Notes under the pieces: generated by a model
What the model was told of the DNA's origin: nothing
The model's input: only the letters and a program-made list of their open reading frames with translations
Database searches by the model: none
In this document: positions 59,921 to 64,000 of the stretch, in pieces
Numbering within the stretch: position 1 is the stretch's first letter
Layout: each line of letters opens with the position of its first letter
Origin: Malurus cyaneus samueli
Taxonomy: Eukaryota > Chordata > Aves > Passeriformes > Maluridae
Direction: 5' to 3'
Assembly (NCBI GenBank): GCA_009741485.1
Contig: CM019216.1
Location: forward strand, 29,095,741-29,159,740
DNA: 64,000 nucleotides
Translations under genes and position numbers: made by a program

Positions 59921-62900
59921 GTGAGTGGGTTTAAGGTCAGCTGCTCTGGTTTTGTTCTCATTTAGCTAAATGTGTCATAACTATAAAATCTTGCAAAGGC
60001 TGAAGTAAAAGCTTGGAAAGCTGCTAATAAGAAGAACTTTTCTCAAGGTGATACTGCTGGCCTGGCCTACTCAACTCGCAGCTCTTCTTCGCCTCTTGGT
60101 CTGATTTTGATATTGCACCTTGATGGACCAAATTTAGTATTTCCTTTCACAATATTCCCACAGTTCAATAAATAGTCTGGATAAATATTGCAACTCTGGA
60201 TTTTATACCATAAATGGCTCTTAGTTCATTACCAGTGATTACACAACATATTGTTCTGCTGAGTCGGTGTACACAGGGGAAATGTTTGAATTTCCCTTTC
60301 AATATGACACATGCAAGATGGGAACATTTTCACCTCACTGATTTAAGAGAGGAAATGACTCTCCAGAACCCTGTTAGCCAGATCCCTGTGCAACAGAAGC
60401 ATTGCACTTTTGGCCATTTGACTACCAGCCTTCTTTCAGTTAAAACTCTTGGCCACCCTTGAGACCTTAGAAATAAGGCTGAATACATTCTTTTGTTTCA
60501 GTGGAAGCTTCTATCAAACATTCAATTACACCACAGCCGAGTTCCTTCTTGTCACCTCATGCACGATCCCATACAAGGTCAGCCTGACCCCACATGCTTT
60601 GGACACTCTTTTTTACCTATTTTACTGTGTGTCACTGGCCCTTGCGTAAATTCTCCATTGGCATCTGCAGCTCTCAACAAATACCTTTAGGAAGAGACTG
60701 TGACAAACCAGAAGGCCAGCAGTTGGGTGAAGCTGTCTGCACAGTATTTCCAAATCAGTGGCTACAATTACAGCTCAGGTCTAGAGGATGTTGGGTTGGG
60801 CACAGTTTCCAGTGACAAATGCAAAGTCAATGGAACTATTCCCCTTGTCTTGAAAGTAAACTTTCAATCAAGCCCATTAACTACAAAATAAAACATTCCT
60901 TTTGTACAGGCACAACAAGGACTTGTATGTTGCTTGGCTCATTTGTTTCTTATGTCTCATATTTCTTAAGTTCACTCTTCATGAAGTTTTCTAATATCAC
61001 AGGCATGAAAACATTGCTTCAAAACATTTCTATTGAAAATGCGTTATTCTGTGGAAAGATTACCTGATATGGGGCCATGTTACTTGTTTTGAGAAGATCT
61101 GTAAGGCATCCTGCTTCAGATTAATGAGTATCAGCAAAGGGACACCAGTGTGCAGATGTTCCAGTCACCATCCTCCTTTGTTCACAGTTATTTCCTTCTA
61201 ACTGTACAAGCCCAAATACTGACTGCTCAAACAATGAAAATACAAACCCAAGTACTGACTGTTCAAACAACGAAAACAATGCAAAAAATGGAGAAGAAAA
61301 TCTGTTTTTCTGCAGATGCTTATTCACGCCTTTCGCCTGCCATTCAAAAGGGAAAGAAACCTCTCAGCGTTTTTCAAAGCCATTTAAATATTTTAAATAG
61401 CCCTCTGACTGCCCATGATCCCCGCTTTATGCCAGAATAAGTGTTAACCACTGTGTAACTAACCTCAGAAAAAATTCAATAATTCAGTCACTTTGAAACT
61501 GAGCTTAAAAAATGGCCAGGTAACTGCAGAACTAAAAAGAAATTTAAAATAAAAAAATCACACAGTGTGAGTGAATCCATGATCCTGCATCCTGTGAAAT
61601 TCACAGGGTATCCTTTATGCTGATGACAATATATGTAATGTCTGTTTGTCAGCAAACTTATGAGAAGTGCATGAGCAACAGGCATCAGGATATGATCTTT
61701 AGTTGAGTACAAAATGATAAATTGAAACTGATTTCTGGTGGGCTGCAAGAGGGTGAAGCAGATGGATTAAAAGTTTTGGAGACAGAAATGAACTGATGAG
61801 AACAAAGTACAAATTAAGATCCTTGCAGATAATCTCCTTGATCAAAATGATAACAAACTTGCTTTCAAAATGACCTTTCTCTCCTCTCCCCATACTGAAA
61901 CTTCATTGTTCTTTTTCTCTCCAGAGCAAAATTCTCCTGGAGAAATCTAAACTCAGCAAATGAGAATGTTCCCTGATTGCCAGGCGTGGGTGAGCACTTG
62001 AGCAGTGCTCTGGATGGATGCATTTCAGGGAGGAATGTGGGTGTAGAGCATCCACCCTGTACATGCCAGATTCTGCTAGAAAGAAACGGGTTTGCAGTGA
62101 GGGACCTCTGATGCGCTTCTATAAGACTGCCAGGTGGGATAAGAAGGAGCTGCAGACTACACTGAATTTTGCCTAGAATAAGAGAACAATGTTAAAATTA
62201 AAGTAAGAATCCTTATAATGAGGTACTATCTCATCAAAGGTGAGCTATTATGTTGAGTAATTGGTTGAGTAAGTCCTCATTTTATTGCTTGTTGACTACT
62301 TTACATCCTCTGGTGAAAATGCTGCACAAAGGGACAACAAATTGTGAAAAATTAAAATGCAAAGAGATTGTGGCCTAGGAACAGTTACTGAATGAGAGGG
62401 ACAGGTCTGACTTGTTATTGTCACAGCTTCACTGAATTTCACAGAGGTATCGCAGCATTAAATGAACAGTCGCTCGAACAAGTCATTAAATGAATGAAAA
62501 AAAATCTAGTAGTTATTTATAATAAAGTAGAATAGTGTAGATCCAGTACAATGGTGGCTGCTGATAAAATAATTAAGAGTGAGAATTTTAAAGTGTCTGA
62601 TTAATAATGGTGACAATGGTAGCCCTCTACGGAAAGTAAGACTTGTACTGTCTCTCTGTAGCATAAACAAACTGAAAGTGAATGTGGAATTAAAGTAAAG
62701 ATATTGCACATGTTAGAATGACAGAAATATGCACAGAAACATTTTTAATTTTTATTTATTCCCCATTCTACTTGAATACAGTAAGAAAAACATATGATTA
62801 AGTAAAGGAGAAATGTATTAAGCACTTCCTTCCAACTTAATATACTTTTTCTTGCTTTTACAGCTGCCCCAGATACTGTTCTTCAGCTGGTTTTCAACCA

Positions 62901-63521
62901 GATCTAAGTCAGTTTGAATTGGAAATTAAATGTAATGAGATATAGAAGTGTTTCTACAGATATTCAACCTCAGACACAGGCAAATGTTAGGAGATTATTC
63001 TCCTAATACAAAGTTCTGTTTTTAAACAATGACGTGCCATCAGCTGCATCTCTTGTTTGTATTTTGTTCATTTATTGGAGTTCTGCTTTTTGGAAGTTGA
63101 AAGGATGCAATGCTTCTGACAATTTTATTTTCCTTGTTCAAGACATGTCTCTTCAGTGCAATCCCTGGCTTGCACTCTGTGTTCCCTCTCAAAAGCTAAC
63201 ACAGCAGGCCTTACACCTCATCCATATCTGGCCAGGGACTAAAACAAAAAACAGCTTCTCTGAAACTAATGCCTTCTTCTTAATGCCCTCTAGTATATCA
63301 GCATCTCCTAAGCCTTTTCCTCTCTTGCAGATTAGGACAGGCTGCATTCAAAATTGCTGTCCTTCACTGGACAGCAAGGTACTTACAAATGCACTGCAGT
63401 TTCCACTTGTGTTACCATCTTTGTCTCAAAGGGTAGTGGACATAACTAAGAATATTATTTTTTTTTCTTATCTCAACATTCTGAACTTTATCAAAAATTT
63501 GCTGGGCTTCACTGGGAAGTT
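59921..63521. other. AT-rich non-coding stretch, 3.6 kb
   Basis: No gene or classified mobile element. It contains the 36-bp tandem duplication at 61207-61278, listed separately. Several overlapping plus frames (60214-61440, 63034-63600) are unmatched, and the last includes part of the next CR1. Confidence 0.5.
61207..61278. repeat. 36-bp tandem duplication
   Basis: Unit one (61207-61242, CAAGCCCAAATACTGACTGC and on) is followed directly by unit two (61243-61278, CAAACCCAAGTACTGACTGT and on). They differ at about five positions. The period is a multiple of three, so overlapping frames show a 12-residue echo, but no gene is indicated. Confidence 0.85.
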
Positions 63522-63696
63522 AATCCTGCAAGACTTGCCCAGAGAAGCCGTGGATATTGAAGGCCAGGTTGAAGATGGGGTCCAGAGCCTCCTGGTCTAG
63601 TGGAAGGTGTCCTGCCATGGCAGGGGACTTGGAAGCAGATAATTTTTATGGTCCCTTCCAACTCAAATCCTTCTATGATTCTATGATAATTCTATG
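63522..63696 (+). mobile_element. CR1 LINE 3' end
   Basis: Starts in the last coding part (CTGCAAGACTTGCCCAGAGAAG, GAAGGCCAGGTTGAAGATGGGG) and passes through GAGCCTCCTGGTCTAGTGG to AAGGTGTCCTGCCATGGCAGG. The ending is GGTCCCTTCCAACTCAAATCC, then TTCTATGATTCTATGATAATTCTATGG, the typical avian CR1 terminal repeat. A short 5'-truncated copy of fairly low divergence, same subtype as the one at 55255 in opposite orientation. Confidence 0.9.
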
Positions 63697-64000
63697 GCTT
63701 CAGGGTATGCTCCTTTAAGCATCTTCTGGACTATGCCTCAAGTGTGATGCTTTAGCATGATGCTTTTCTGCTCATTTCCCTAGAGATTGTTATTAAAAGG
63801 CATATGAATAGTCTCATTTTTCTGGAAATCAACATAAGTAGGCATACCTTAGAATGCCCAGATTTATAAACAATTCATGTATTTAGAAAAGATTTACACT
63901 TTAAACCTGCAGTCTCATAATTTTTGCTTCTGCAGGCCTCAGTACTGTAAAAACTTAGACACATATTTAATGCCAGCAATTAGGAGGCAGAATATACTAT
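63697..64000. other. AT-rich non-coding stretch to window end
   Basis: No gene or repeat recognised in the last 300 bases. Confidence 0.5.

Noticed and set aside
63034..63600. 188-codon plus-strand frame
   Set aside because: Its end is CR1 sequence and the rest resembles no protein; no splice or promoter context.

Overview
This window looks like nuclear DNA from a bird, most likely a passerine (songbird). Three things point there. Truncated CR1 LINEs are scattered throughout, and several keep the avian 3' ending made of ATTCTATG-type repeats. At 1641-1786 there is a tRNA-headed SINE with a CR1-like tail, of the kind I know as TguSINE1 from zebra finch. The rest is AT-rich DNA of the sort seen in bird intergenic deserts or very long introns. 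There are no operons, ribosome binding sites, tRNA genes, rRNA genes or CRISPR arrays. No open frame in the window reads as a complete gene.

Layout. 0-10 kb: an old CR1/L3-type tail (26-160), the SINE, a MIR-like SINE (3745-3891), a reverse-strand CR1 (5838-6260) and a 23-bp minisatellite (7703-7826). 10-20 kb is the most repeat-dense part. It holds a CR1 with an open ORF2 C-terminus (10188-10652), an ERV/LTR-like fragment (12290-12690), a CpG-retaining unclassified block (13140-13750) next to another CR1 (13751-14274), a diverged two-copy repeat (14275-14552), a CR1 with an internal deletion (17090-18255), a perfect 12-bp inverted repeat (18317-18357) and an older CR1 (19785-20167). 20-30 kb has a reverse-strand CR1 (24771-25010), a 31-nt T tract, the best candidate exon in the window (26859-26988, minus strand) and a CR1 (28791-29230). 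30-64 kb is mostly non-repetitive AT-rich DNA with CR1 pieces at 40028, 43375, 50326, 55255, 57270 and 63522, simple repeats, and two weak exon candidates (34872-34946 plus, 59850-59920 plus).

Coding content. The only segment that looks like an exon of a host gene is 26859-26988. It has an intron-like 3' splice site, 42 codons and a stop, with AATAAA downstream. I could not name the protein. Most longer open frames, including a 278-codon one at 13755-14591 on the minus strand, lie opposite or inside CR1 copies or in AT-rich sequence and are not genes.

Nothing here forms a multi-gene system. The parts most worth a second look are the candidate terminal exon, the unclassified CpG-retaining block, the two-copy repeat after the 14 kb CR1 and the internally deleted CR1. 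All family names rest on reading and memory; no search was run.
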